64,000 nt of DNA, taken from assembly GCF_023952475.1 (NCBI RefSeq), contig NZ_JALHRX010000003.1:1-64000 (forward strand), given 5' to 3'. A program made the translations under genes and the position numbers. Positions 31,474-40,493 of this stretch are shown one piece after another. The notes beneath the pieces were generated by a model. It saw only the letters and a program-made list of their open reading frames with translations. It did not search any database and was not told the origin of the DNA. How positions within the stretch are numbered: the stretch's first letter is position 1; the number at the start of each line of letters is the position of its first letter. Source of the DNA: Cupriavidus sp. WGlv3. Lineage in GTDB: Bacteria; Pseudomonadota; Gammaproteobacteria; Burkholderiales; Burkholderiaceae.

Positions 31474-31499
31474 CCCCTCTCCCGCAAGCGGGAGAAGGG
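31474..31499. repeat. Dispersed palindromic repeat, copy 2
   Basis: The core TCTCCCGC-AA-GCGGGAGA (31478-31495) sits between glcF and lrgA. The outer arms CCCC and AGGG pair imperfectly. As RNA it would form a stable hairpin inside the presumed glc-lrg transcript, which could partly separate expression of lrgAB from glcDEF. Confidence 0.8.
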
Positions 31500-31519
31500 A
31501 GACAACCACGGCCGGGGGG

Positions 31520-32773
31520 TTATCCCAGCATCCGGTCGACCAGTTCGATCCAGTGCATGACCGGGGTATCGGTGCCGCCCTGCAGGTGCGAGATGCAGCC
31601 GATATTGGCCGAGACGATGGCTTCGGGCTGCGTCGCCTGCAGTTTGGCGAGCTTGTCGTCGCGCAGGCGCTGGGACAGTTCCGGCTGCAGCACCGAGTAA
31701 GTGCCCGCCGAGCCGCAGCACAGGTGGCTGTCAGCGCAGAGTTTGACTTCCACGCCGAGGCCGGTCAAGAGCGCTTCGACTTTGCCGCGGATCTGCTGGC
31801 CGTGCTGCAGCGTGCACGGCGGGTGGTAGGCCACGCGCCGCCCGTCGCGCGGCACCGCGCCGGCGGCGGCATGCAGGTCGTCGGCAAAGTCCGGCAGGAT
31901 CTCGGACAGGTCGCGCGTCAGCGCCGAGATGCGGCGCGCGCGCTCGGCATAGGCGGGATCGTTGCGCAGCAGGTGGCCGTAGTCCTTGACCATCGCGCCG
32001 CAGCCCGACGCCGTCATCACGATGGCTTCGGCGCCGGCTTCGACATGCGGCCACCAGGCGTCGATATTGCGGCGCATATTGTCGAGGCCGCCGTCGTGGT
32101 CGCCAGTGTGGAAGCGGATTGCGCCGCAGCAGCCGGCTTCGCGCGCCACTACCAGTTGTACGCCGACACGGTCGAACACGCGCGCGGTGGCGGCATTGAT
32201 GTTGGGCGACATTGCCGGCTGCACGCAACCGTCGAGCAACAGCATCTTGCGCGCATGGGTGTTGCGCGGCCACGCGCCGGGCGCGGCGCTGGCCGACAGC
32301 GGCGGCACCTTAGCGCGCAGCGTGCCCGGCAGCAGCGGGCGCACCATCTGGCCCAGGCGCAGCGCCGTGCCGAACAATGCCGGCCGCGTCAGCCCCTCGC
32401 GCAGCGCCCAGCGCGCGATGCGCTGGCTGGCGGGACGCCGCACACCTTCGGCCTCGAGCTTGTCGTCGACCAGCTGGCGGCCGATGTCGACCAGGCGGCC
32501 GTAGCGCACGCCGGAGGGGCAGGTCGATTCGCAGTTGCGGCAGGTCAGGCAGCGGTCCAGGTGCAGGCGCGTGCTTTCGGTGATGGCATGGCCTTCGAGC
32601 ACCTGCTTCATCAGGTAGATGCGCCCGCGCGGCCCGTCCAGTTCATCGCCGAGCAGCTGGTAGGTGGGGCAGGTGGCGGTGCAAAAGCCGCAATGCACGC
32701 ATTTGCCGACGATGGATTTGGCTTCCTCGCCTTCGGGCGTGTCGCGGAGAAAATCGGCCAGGGTCGTTTGCAT
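31520..32773 (-). CDS. glcF: Glycolate oxidase iron-sulfur subunit GlcF
   Basis: A 417-residue subunit that carries electrons from the GlcDE flavoproteins to the quinone pool. Two 4Fe-4S ferredoxin motifs are visible: CVHCGFCTATCP near residue 25 and CLTCRNCESTCP near residue 75. Two CCG (cysteine-rich) domains follow (EAGCCGAIRFH and CADSHLCCGSAGTYS). Length fits E. coli GlcF (407). It follows glcE by 39 bases. Confidence 0.95.
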   Translation of the reverse strand: MQTTLADFLRDTPEGEEAKSIVGKCVHCGFCTATCPTYQLLGDELDGPRGRIYLMKQVLEGHAITESTRLHLDRCLTCRNCESTCPSGVRYGRLVDIGRQLVDDKLEAEGVRRPASQRIARWALREGLTRPALFGTALRLGQMVRPLLPGTLRAKVPPLSASAAPGAWPRNTHARKMLLLDGCVQPAMSPNINAATARVFDRVGVQLVVAREAGCCGAIRFHTGDHDGGLDNMRRNIDAWWPHVEAGAEAIVMTASGCGAMVKDYGHLLRNDPAYAERARRISALTRDLSEILPDFADDLHAAAGAVPRDGRRVAYHPPCTLQHGQQIRGKVEALLTGLGVEVKLCADSHLCCGSAGTYSVLQPELSQRLRDDKLAKLQATQPEAIVSANIGCISHLQGGTDTPVMHWIELVDRMLG

Positions 32774-32812
32774 GATGTGGGGTGTAGTGCCTGGATGTCT
32801 TGTTTCGCGGGC

Positions 32813-33916
32813 TCAGAGCCCGGGGTACATGCGCTGCGGATTGAAGATGCCGGCGGGGTCGAAGGATTCTTTCAGGCGCCGATGGATCGCGGCCAGCGGC
32901 GACGCCAGCGGCGTGAACACGCCCATCGACTTGTCGCCATGGCGAAACAGCGTGGCATGGCCGCCGGCGGCCTGGGCCACCGCGCGCACGCTTTCGGCGT
33001 CGGCCTTGGCCGAGCCCTCTTCGGGCAGCCACCAGCGCTGGCCGCCGCCCCATTCGACCAGCTGCTCGCCCGGCAGCGCCAGCGGCGCAGCCACGGTGGG
33101 CACCGCCAGCCGCCACAGCGCGCGGCCGGCATGCGCCGGGGCGAAGAACGGGTGGGTCTGCTCGCGCAGCGCTTGCCACAGCGCGGTAGCCGACGCCGGG
33201 TCCAGGCGCTCGCCGCCGAGCCTGGCGCAGGCCGCGCGCACCGCGGCGCCGGCGCCGGACAGGCGCACGTGCAGCACGCCCGCATGCCACACCGAAGACG
33301 CCAGCGGCAGCGGCTGCCCGCCCCACTGGTTCAGTTGCCGGATGGCTTCGGCCTGCGCCATCTCGAAGCGCAGCGTGGCCTCGTCGAACGGCGCCGGCAG
33401 CACCTTGACCGAGACCTGCAGGATCAGCCCCAGCGTGCCGAGCGAGCCCGCCAGCAGCCGCGACACGTCATAACCCGCGACGTTCTTCATCACCTGGCCG
33501 CCGAAGTCCATCACCTCGCCGCGGCCGTCCATCAGTTGCGCGCCCAGCACGAAGTCGCGCAGCGCGCCCACCGCCTGCCGGCGCGGGCCCGACAGCCCGG
33601 CGGCGACGGCACCGCCCAGCGTCGCCACGCTGGACTGGCCTGGCAGCGCGAAGTGGGGCGGCTCGAATGCCAGGATCTGGCGCTTCTCCGCCAGCGCGGC
33701 TTCGATCTCGGCCAGCGGCGTGCCGCAGCGCGCGGTGATCACGAGTTCGGCCGGGTCGTAGTCGACGATGCCGGTGTAGGCGCGCGTGTCCAGCAGCTGG
33801 CCTTGCGGCGGCTGGCCGTAGAAGTCCTTGCTGCCGCCGCCGCGCAGCCGCAGCGCGGTGCGGGTTTCGGTGGCTTGCCTGACGGCGTCGCGGAAGGCGT
33901 CGAGGGTGGCTTGCAT
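32813..33916 (-). CDS. glcE: Glycolate oxidase FAD-binding subunit GlcE
   Basis: A 367-residue FAD-binding subunit. The N-terminal FAD_binding_4 domain has LRLRGGGSKDFYG, ITARCGTPLAEIEAAL and LPGQSSVATLGGAVAAGLSGPR; the end RLKESFDPAGIFNPQRMYPGL is typical of the family. It forms the glycolate dehydrogenase with GlcD and GlcF. It lies 40 bases after an ion-channel gene that separates it from glcD. Confidence 0.94.
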   Translation of the reverse strand: MQATLDAFRDAVRQATETRTALRLRGGGSKDFYGQPPQGQLLDTRAYTGIVDYDPAELVITARCGTPLAEIEAALAEKRQILAFEPPHFALPGQSSVATLGGAVAAGLSGPRRQAVGALRDFVLGAQLMDGRGEVMDFGGQVMKNVAGYDVSRLLAGSLGTLGLILQVSVKVLPAPFDEATLRFEMAQAEAIRQLNQWGGQPLPLASSVWHAGVLHVRLSGAGAAVRAACARLGGERLDPASATALWQALREQTHPFFAPAHAGRALWRLAVPTVAAPLALPGEQLVEWGGGQRWWLPEEGSAKADAESVRAVAQAAGGHATLFRHGDKSMGVFTPLASPLAAIHRRLKESFDPAGIFNPQRMYPGL

Positions 33917-33956
33917 AGTCGTGCGAGTAGGGAGGAGTTTCTGGCGCCGCTCTGGG

Positions 33957-34880
33957 TCAGGTCGCGCCGTCGCGGCCGCCCGGGACTTCAGGCCGGTCGT
34001 TCTGATAGGCCGGCAGCTGGCTGCCGCAGTGCTTGCAATACTGCGCGTCGGGCTCGTGCCCCTCGGTCAGGCAATGGGTGCAGGTGCGCGTGGTCAGCGG
34101 CCGCTTCATGATGCTGGCGGCCAGCTCGGCGCCGACGATGCCGGTGGGAAAGGCGATGATGCCGTAGCCCAGCAGGATCGTCAGCGAGGTGATGAACTGC
34201 CCCAGCGGTGTCTTCGGCACCATGTCGCCGAAGCCGGTGGTGGTCAGCGTCACCACCGCCCAGTACATGCTGACCGGGATACTGTGGAAGCCGTGCTCCG
34301 GGCCCTCGACCACGTACATCACGGTGCCGAGGATCACGGTGATGATGAACACCGCGGCCAGGAACACGAAGATCTTGCGGCGGCTGTTGACCAGCGCGCG
34401 GTACAGGATCTCGGCTTCCTCGAAGTACACCGTCAGCTTCAGGATCCGGAACACGCGCAACAGCCGCAGCAGGCGCACGTCGATCAGGAAATGCAGTTCC
34501 GGCACGAAGAACGCCAGCCAGGTCGGCATGATCGAGATGAAGTCGATGATGCCGTAGAAGCTCAGCGCATAGCGCCACGGCCGTCGCACCACCAGCAGGC
34601 GCATGGCGTACTCGGCCGTAAACAGCAGCGTGAACATCCATTCCAGCGCCGTGAATGCCCCGCCGAGGCGCTGGTTCAACGCGGGCAGGCTGTCGAGCAT
34701 CACGATCATCACGCTGGCGACGATGGCGATCAGCAGCGCGACATCGAAGATGCGCCCTTCGCGCGTATCGGCCTCGAAGATGATGGTGTACCAGCGCTGG
34801 CGCCAGCCGGCCTCGGGCTGGCCCAGGCGCTGGCGCACCACGGCTTCCTGGTGCTGGCGCCGGCGGGGATTTTCTCGCAT
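33957..34880 (-). CDS. Voltage-gated-type potassium channel/ion transporter with C-terminal zinc ribbon
   Basis: A 307-residue six-helix channel. An S4-like segment has regularly spaced arginines (VRLLRLLRVFRILKL). The pore loop TLTTTGFGDMVP is a variant of the potassium filter T-x-G-[YF]-G-D. After S6 (YGIIAFPTGIVGAEL) the cytosolic tail carries two C-x2-C pairs (CTHC and CKHC), forming a small zinc ribbon. It is 8 bases after glcD and 40 before glcE, so it is translated within the glycolate operon. Why a channel belongs there is unknown; charge balance during glycolate transport is one guess. Confidence 0.9.
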   Translation of the reverse strand: MRENPRRRQHQEAVVRQRLGQPEAGWRQRWYTIIFEADTREGRIFDVALLIAIVASVMIVMLDSLPALNQRLGGAFTALEWMFTLLFTAEYAMRLLVVRRPWRYALSFYGIIDFISIMPTWLAFFVPELHFLIDVRLLRLLRVFRILKLTVYFEEAEILYRALVNSRRKIFVFLAAVFIITVILGTVMYVVEGPEHGFHSIPVSMYWAVVTLTTTGFGDMVPKTPLGQFITSLTILLGYGIIAFPTGIVGAELAASIMKRPLTTRTCTHCLTEGHEPDAQYCKHCGSQLPAYQNDRPEVPGGRDGAT

Positions 34881-34888
34881 GGCTTGGC

Positions 34889-36415
34889 TCAGAAGCGCGG
34901 CAGCTCGGGATGCGGCAACAGGCCCTTCTTGACGTGCATCTTGCCGTATTCGGCGCAGCGCGCCAGCGTGGGGATGGCCTTGTCGGGGTTCAGCAGCCGC
35001 GCCGGGTCGAAGGCGGCCTTGACGCCGAAGAAGGCATCGCGCTCCGCGGTCGAGAACTGCACGCACATGGAGTTGAGCTTCTCCACGCCGACGCCGTGCT
35101 CGCCGGTGACGGTGCCGCCCAGCTCGACGCAGGTTTCCAGGATGTCGGCGCCGAACAGCTCGGCGCGGTGCCACTCGTCCTGGTCGCCGCCGTCGAACAG
35201 CACCAGCGGGTGCATGTTGCCGTCGCCGGCATGGAACACGTTGATGCAGCGCAGGCCATACTTCACTTCCATGGCCTCGATGCGCTTGAGCAGCGTGCCG
35301 ATGTGCTTGCGCGGGATGGTGCCGTCCATGCAGTAATAATCCGGCGAGATCCGGCCCGCCGCCGGGAAGGCGTTCTTGCGGCCGCTCCAGAAGCGCAGCC
35401 GTTCGGCCTCGTTCTGCGAGACCACGATGCGGGTGCAGCCCGATGCCGTCAGCACCGCGCTCATGCGCTCGATTTCCTCGGCCACTTCCTCGGGGGTGCC
35501 GTCGGACTCGCACAGCAGGATCGCGGCGGCATCGAGGTCATAGCCCGCATGCACGAACTGCTCGACCGCGGCGGTGGCGGGCTTGTCCATCATCTCCAGC
35601 CCGGCCGGGATGATGCCCGCGGCGATCACGTCGGCGACCGCGTTGCCGCCTTTCTCGACATCGTCGAAGCAGGCCATGATCACCTGCGCCAGCTGCGGCT
35701 TGGGGATCAGACGCACTGTGACCTCGGTGACCACCGCCAGCATGCCTTCGGAGCCGATCAGCACGGCCAGCAGGTCCAGCCCGGGCGCGTCGGGGGCCTC
35801 GGAGCCGAACACCACCACCTCGCCCGACATCGTCACCGCGCGCACGCGCAGCACGTTGTGCACGGTCAGGCCGTACTTCAGGCAGTGCACGCCGCCGGAG
35901 TTCTCGCTGACGTTGCCGCCGATGGTGCAGGCGATCTGCGACGACGGGTCGGGCGCGTAGTACAGGTTGTGCGGCGCAGCGGCGTCCGAGATGGCCAGGT
36001 TGCGCACGCCGGGCTGGACCACCGCGGTGCGCGAATACGGGTCGACCGACAGGATGCGCTTGAACTTGGCCAGCGACAGCACCAGGCCCTCGGCGATCGG
36101 CATGGCGCCGCCCGACAGGCTGGTGCCGGCGCCGCGCGGCACCACCGGCACCCCCAGCTGGTGGCACAGCCGCAGAATGGCGCAGACCTGCTCCTCGGTG
36201 TCGGGCAGCGCCACTGCCATCGGCACCTGGCGGTACGCGGCCAGGCCGTCGCATTCATAGGGCACGGTATCTTCCGGCTTCCACAGCACCGCGGCGTCGG
36301 GCAGGATCTGCGCCAGGCCGGCCAGCAGCGCGTCGCGGCGGCCGTCGGCAGCGACCGTGGCCGAACTGTCGGCGGCGCCGGGAGCGAGGGTTTGGGCTTC
36401 GTGCGGGGCATTCAT
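34889..36415 (-). CDS. glcD: Glycolate oxidase FAD-linked subunit GlcD
   Basis: A 508-residue catalytic flavoprotein that oxidises glycolate (and D-lactate) to the 2-oxo acid. The FAD-binding core shows VPVVPRGAGTSLSGGAMP, CTIGGNVSENSGGVHCLKYG and AVLIGSEGMLAVVTEVTV; the C-terminal domain has INVFHAGDGNMHPLVLFD and TGEHGVGVEKLN. Length matches E. coli GlcD (499). It is the first gene of the operon. In an organism with a Calvin cycle it would also recycle phosphoglycolate carbon. The ~235-base upstream region shows a GCCGGGC/GCCCGGC inverted repeat (36546-36579) and no gene. Confidence 0.95.
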   Translation of the reverse strand: MNAPHEAQTLAPGAADSSATVAADGRRDALLAGLAQILPDAAVLWKPEDTVPYECDGLAAYRQVPMAVALPDTEEQVCAILRLCHQLGVPVVPRGAGTSLSGGAMPIAEGLVLSLAKFKRILSVDPYSRTAVVQPGVRNLAISDAAAPHNLYYAPDPSSQIACTIGGNVSENSGGVHCLKYGLTVHNVLRVRAVTMSGEVVVFGSEAPDAPGLDLLAVLIGSEGMLAVVTEVTVRLIPKPQLAQVIMACFDDVEKGGNAVADVIAAGIIPAGLEMMDKPATAAVEQFVHAGYDLDAAAILLCESDGTPEEVAEEIERMSAVLTASGCTRIVVSQNEAERLRFWSGRKNAFPAAGRISPDYYCMDGTIPRKHIGTLLKRIEAMEVKYGLRCINVFHAGDGNMHPLVLFDGGDQDEWHRAELFGADILETCVELGGTVTGEHGVGVEKLNSMCVQFSTAERDAFFGVKAAFDPARLLNPDKAIPTLARCAEYGKMHVKKGLLPHPELPRF

Positions 36416-36651
36416 GAACGACTCCTGTGGGGTCTCCCGGGCGGCGGCCTGTGGCGCTCGCTTGCCGGCCAGCCGGCCGCGGGGGACGGGTGACTATAGC
36501 GCAGGCCACCTGGCGCAGGCACCACGCCGGACGTGAATTCGGCATGCCGGGCCGATCAAAAATGCTCATCATGCCCGGCGGGCACGGGCGCCGGTTTCAG
36601 CGTAGCACCGGCGGCCGGCCAGCGGTAAGGCGGGACAGGCGGGGGCCGCCT

Positions 36652-37191
36652 TCAGAGATCCGGCCGCGCCGGGGCGGCCGGCAGCCGCAGCACCATGTCG
36701 AGCTTGTCGTGGAAGTGCGGCGCGACGTACAACGCATCGGGCTCGAGCCCGAAGCGCTCGAAGCCGAGCGATTCATACAAGCGCACCGCGCCCGCGCTGC
36801 CGGCATTGACGCACAGCGTGACCTGACGCACGCCCGGCATGGCGGCGGCCTGCTGCAGCGCGCGCAGCATCAGCGCGCGGCCGAGCTGGCGCGCGCGCCA
36901 GGCCGGCGCCACGTACATGCCGAAGATCGAGGCCTTGTGCCAGTGCTTGCGCCGGGGCTCGCGCATCACGCCAACCATGCCGGCCAGCGCAATGCCGCCG
37001 GGACCGGCCTCGAAGGCGCCGAAGATGGCCTTGTCCGCGCTCGGCGCAAGGCGTTGCGCCACCGCCTCCGGCGCCAGGTTCTGTTCTTCTTCGAGGCTGG
37101 CGGCAAAGGCTTCGGGGGCTTCGGCCAGTCCCTGCAGCCGCAGCGAGTGGAAGGCGGCGGCATCGTCGGGGGTCAGCAGGCGGATTTCCAT
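36652..37191 (-). CDS. GNAT family N-acetyltransferase
   Basis: A 179-residue acyl-CoA-dependent acetyltransferase. The acetyl-CoA site is in [17 protein letters not shown] (V-x3-R-x2-G-x-[GA] form with glutamine in the middle), and the late strand reads LCVNAGSAGAVRLYESLGFE. Substrate unknown. It is 12 bases after the LysR gene on the same strand and may be the last gene of the D-lactate dehydrogenase-LysR group. Confidence 0.88.
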   Translation of the reverse strand: MEIRLLTPDDAAAFHSLRLQGLAEAPEAFAASLEEEQNLAPEAVAQRLAPSADKAIFGAFEAGPGGIALAGMVGVMREPRRKHWHKASIFGMYVAPAWRARQLGRALMLRALQQAAAMPGVRQVTLCVNAGSAGAVRLYESLGFERFGLEPDALYVAPHFHDKLDMVLRLPAAPARPDL

Positions 37192-37203
37192 TGGCGCAGT
37201 CTC

Positions 37204-38094
37204 CTACCAGTCCAGGCTCAGCAGCCAGTCGACGAAATAGCGCGCCTCGGGCTTGAGCGGCGCCTGTTCGCGCTCGACGATGTAGTAGCCGTGCGGCGAT
37301 ACCGATTCCACATCGAGCAGCCGCACCATCTGCCCCAGCGACAGCCAGTGGCGCGCCATGCGCTGGCGCACCAGCGCCACGCCCTGGTTGGAGGCGATCG
37401 CCTCCAGCATCAGCCCGATGTCGTTGAACTGCGGGCCGGTCTGCGGCTCGGGCCAGTCCAGCCCGGCGGTCTCGAACCACGGCTTCCACGGCTCCAGCGG
37501 GCTGCGCAGCAGCACCAGGCCGTGCAGGTGCTCGGGCCGGGTGATGGCGCGGCCGTTGACGCGCTCGTAGTATTCGCGTCCGCACGCCGGGAACACCGGC
37601 TCCACCAGCAGCTTGGTGGTCTTCAGGTCGGGGTAGCGGCCGGTGCCGTAGCGGATCTCGACATCGGTGTCCTCGGCCTTGACGTCGAGGAAAGGAATCG
37701 CCAGGTGCAGCTCGAGGTCGATATGCGGATAGAGCGCGCCGAACTCGGGCAGGCGCGGCACCAGGTGCTGGCGCCCGAAGGTGGGCGGGATCGCCACGCG
37801 CAGGCGCGTGCGCATCTTGTTGTACTCGGGCCGGGCCAGCTCGTTGAGCGACTTGAGCGCGTCCTGCACGTTGCGCAGGTAGCGCGTGCCGGCGGCGGTC
37901 AGCCGCAGCGCGGCATTGGCGCGCACGAACAGGTCTTCGCCCCACAGCTCCTCGAGGTTCTTGATCCGGTGCGAGACCGCGCTGGGCGTCACCGACAGCT
38001 CCTCGGCCGCGCGCGCGAAGCTGCCCAGGCGCGCGGCGGCCTCGAACGCGATCAGCAGGTGCAGCGGCGGGACGCGGTTGAACATGGAGGCCAT
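37204..38094 (-). CDS. LysR family transcriptional regulator (GcvA-like)
   Basis: A 296-residue regulator. The N-terminus PPLHLLIAFEAAARLGSFARAAEELSVTPSAVSHRI without its ends is a GcvA/AmpR-type winged helix. The effector domain includes IPPTFGRQHLVPRLPEF. It lies 13 bases after the D-lactate dehydrogenase-type gene and on the same strand, so it probably regulates that gene. No divergent target is present, which is unusual for LysR genes. Confidence 0.9.
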   Translation of the reverse strand: MASMFNRVPPLHLLIAFEAAARLGSFARAAEELSVTPSAVSHRIKNLEELWGEDLFVRANAALRLTAAGTRYLRNVQDALKSLNELARPEYNKMRTRLRVAIPPTFGRQHLVPRLPEFGALYPHIDLELHLAIPFLDVKAEDTDVEIRYGTGRYPDLKTTKLLVEPVFPACGREYYERVNGRAITRPEHLHGLVLLRSPLEPWKPWFETAGLDWPEPQTGPQFNDIGLMLEAIASNQGVALVRQRMARHWLSLGQMVRLLDVESVSPHGYYIVEREQAPLKPEARYFVDWLLSLDW

Positions 38095-38107
38095 CCGGTC
38101 GCAAGCT

Positions 38108-39538
38108 TTACTGCGCGGCGCCGCGCGTGGCGCTGAAGATCTTGCCCGGGTTCAGGATATGGTTGGGATCCAGTGCGTCCTTGATCGCGCGCATCAGGTC
38201 GAGCGCGTCCTCGCCGTGCTCGTCCACCAGGAAGCGCTGCTTGTGCAGGCCCACGCCGTGCTCGCCGGTGCAGGTGCCGCCCATCGCCAGCGCGCGTTCG
38301 ACGATGCGCTGGTTGATGGCCTCGGCCTCGGCCATTTCCTCGGGCTTGTCGGGGTCGACCAGGATCGCCACGTGGAAGTTGCCGTCGCCGACATGGCCGA
38401 CGATGGGGCAGGGCAGCGCCGAGGCGTTCAGGTCCTTCTCGGTCTCGGTGACGCAGTCGGCCAGGCGCGAGATCGGCACGCACACGTCGGTGGTGACCGA
38501 CTTGCAGCCCGGCTTGAGCTGCAGCATCGCAAAGTACGCGGTATGGCGCGCATTCCACAGCCGGCTGCGGTCTTCCGGACGCGTGGCCCACTCGAAGCCC
38601 TGGCCGCCGAATTCGGCGGTGATCTGCTGCACGGTCTCGGCCTGCTCGCGCACGCCGGCCTCGGTGCCGTGGAATTCGAAGAACAGGTGCGGGGTCTCGG
38701 GCAGGACCAGGTTGTCGTGGCGGTTGATGGCGCGGATCGCCAGCGCATCGACGAATTCCACGCGCGCCACCGGCACCCCCAGCTGGATGGTCTGGATCAC
38801 CGCCTGCACCGCGCTGCCCATGCTGGGGAAGGCGCACACCGCGGCGGAGATCGCCTCGGGCTGCGGGTACAGCCGCACCGTGACCTCGGTGATGATGCCG
38901 AGCGTGCCTTCGCTGCCGATGAAGAGCCGGGTCAGGTCATAACCGGCCGACGACTTGCGCGCCTGCGTGCCGGTGCGGATCACGCGGCCGTCGGCGGTCA
39001 CCACCGTCAGTGCCAGCACGTTCTCGCGCATGGTGCCGTAGCGCACCGCGTTGGTCCCCGACGCGCGCGTGGCGCACATGCCGCCCAGCGACGCGTCGGC
39101 ACCGGGGTCGATCGGGAAGAACAGGCCGGTGTCCTTGATCTCCTGGTTCAGCTGCTTGCGCGTGACGCCGGGCTGCACGGTCACGGTCAGGTCCTCGGGC
39201 TGCACCGCCAGCACCCGGTTCATCTGCGACAGGTCCAGGCTGATGCCGCCGGCCACCGCCAGCAGGTGGCCTTCCAGCGACGAGCCCGCGCCGTACGGGA
39301 TCAGCGGCACGCCATGCTGGTTGCACAGGCGCGCGACCTCGGCCACTTCCTCGGTGCTGTGAGCAAACACCACCGCATCGGGCAGCGCCGGCGGGAACGG
39401 CGACTCGTCGCGGCCATGGTGCGCGCGCACGCCGGCGGAGGTGGTGAAGCGCTCGCCGAAGCGTGCCGCGAGGGCGTCGGCGATGGCGGGCGACAGCGGA
39501 CGACGGGCGAAGGAGGGGGACGGCGTGGGGTGGTTCAT
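38108..39538 (-). CDS. FAD-binding D-lactate dehydrogenase (cytochrome/quinone-linked) family protein
   Basis: A 476-residue flavoprotein of the same superfamily as GlcD but closer to the D-lactate dehydrogenase (LDHD) branch. FAD contacts: GVPLIPYGAGSSLEGHLLA, DPGADASLGGMCATRASGTNAVRYG (split), and LFIGSEGTLGIITEVTV. The C-terminal half has PIVGHVGDGNFHVAILVD and TGEHGVGLHKQRF. Unlike GlcD it has no GlcE or GlcF partner next to it, fitting a single-subunit enzyme. D-2-hydroxyglutarate is another possible substrate. Direct repeats CGAATAA at 39624-39630 and 39632-39638 lie just downstream of a TAGAAT -10-like hexamer on the minus strand (39643-39648) and may be an operator. Confidence 0.88.
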   Translation of the reverse strand: MNHPTPSPSFARRPLSPAIADALAARFGERFTTSAGVRAHHGRDESPFPPALPDAVVFAHSTEEVAEVARLCNQHGVPLIPYGAGSSLEGHLLAVAGGISLDLSQMNRVLAVQPEDLTVTVQPGVTRKQLNQEIKDTGLFFPIDPGADASLGGMCATRASGTNAVRYGTMRENVLALTVVTADGRVIRTGTQARKSSAGYDLTRLFIGSEGTLGIITEVTVRLYPQPEAISAAVCAFPSMGSAVQAVIQTIQLGVPVARVEFVDALAIRAINRHDNLVLPETPHLFFEFHGTEAGVREQAETVQQITAEFGGQGFEWATRPEDRSRLWNARHTAYFAMLQLKPGCKSVTTDVCVPISRLADCVTETEKDLNASALPCPIVGHVGDGNFHVAILVDPDKPEEMAEAEAINQRIVERALAMGGTCTGEHGVGLHKQRFLVDEHGEDALDLMRAIKDALDPNHILNPGKIFSATRGAAQ

Positions 39539-39819
39539 GCGGGTCTCCGGCGGGTCGGTGCGGCCTCATGGACGGCGAGGCCGCCGAAGGTGCCGGCGGC
39601 AGGCTGGGGCGCGACCCGGTTATCGAATAAACGAATAACTGCATTCTACGCCGCGCGGCGGCTGGTGCACCTTCCGGCGGCCAGCGCGCGGCCGATAGCC
39701 GCACAAGCGCATGGCCGCGCAAGCCGCAGCCGGTGGATGCGCTCCGCATGGCTAAGTCACGGGCTCTGGCGCGATAATGCGCCATTTCCCAACGACAAAC
39801 CGCTGACAAGGAGACCGGC

Positions 39820-40380
39820 ATGGGCAACCGCCTGTCGAAGATCGCCACCCGCACCGGCGACGCCGGCACCACCGGCCTGGGCGACGGAAGCCGCACCGGC
39901 AAGGACAGCCTGCGCATCGCCGCGATCGGCGACGTCGATGAACTGAACTGCCACGTCGGCGTGCTGCTGACCGAAGACCTGCCCGCCGACGTGCGCGCCG
40001 CGCTGCTGCATATCCAGCACGACCTGTTCGACCTGGGCGGCGAGCTTTCCATCCCGGGCTACACGCTGCTCAAGCCCGAGCAGGTGGCGCAGCTCGACAC
40101 CTGGCTGGCCGACTACAACGCCAACCTGCCGCGCCTGGCCGAGTTCATCCTGCCCGGCGGCAGTCGCGCCGCGGCGCAGGCCCATGTGTGCCGCACCGTG
40201 TGCCGGCGCGCCGAGCGCGCGCTGGTGGCGCTGGGCGCGGCCGAGGCGCTGAACGAGGCGCCGCGCCAGTACCTGAACCGGCTCTCGGACCTGATGTTCG
40301 TGCTGGCGCGGGTGCTGAACCGGGTGGGCGGCGGCTCCGACGTTTTGTGGCAGCGCGATCGCGATGCCGCGGGCAAGTAA
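39820..40380 (+). CDS. PduO-type cob(I)alamin adenosyltransferase
   Basis: A 186-residue ATP:cob(I)alamin adenosyltransferase that makes the coenzyme for adenosylcobalamin-dependent enzymes such as methylmalonyl-CoA mutase. ATP-site motif KIATRTGDAGTTGLGDG is at the N-terminus, and FILPGGSRAAAQAHVCRTVCRRAER and LNRLSDLMFVLARVLN near the C-terminus are PduO signatures. It is divergent from the D-lactate dehydrogenase gene across 281 bases with no other gene. No cobalamin pathway gene is nearby. Confidence 0.94.
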   Translation: MGNRLSKIATRTGDAGTTGLGDGSRTGKDSLRIAAIGDVDELNCHVGVLLTEDLPADVRAALLHIQHDLFDLGGELSIPGYTLLKPEQVAQLDTWLADYNANLPRLAEFILPGGSRAAAQAHVCRTVCRRAERALVALGAAEALNEAPRQYLNRLSDLMFVLARVLNRVGGGSDVLWQRDRDAAGK

Positions 40381-40450
40381 TTCAAAAGCCACATAATGCG
40401 GCCTGCCAGCGCTGCCGGCTCAAGCCGCGGCAGCGCCTGCCGTTGAATGA

Positions 40451-40493
40451 GGGCAGAAACCGAGAAAATTACTCGGATTTGCCGGTTCTGCCC
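40451..40493 (+). other. Inverted repeat immediately upstream of the dnaK promoter
   Basis: GGGCAGAA (40451-40458) pairs with TTCTGCCC (40486-40493), and inside it CCGAG (40460-40464) pairs with CTCGG (40472-40476). The last base of the outer arm is the first base of the sigma-32 -35 element. It could be a terminator-like end for the upstream transcript or a protein site. Confidence 0.6.

Noticed and set aside
31463..34111. An 882-codon open frame opposite glcF and glcE
   Set aside because: Antisense to genes with complete iron-sulfur and FAD motifs; no recognisable domain.
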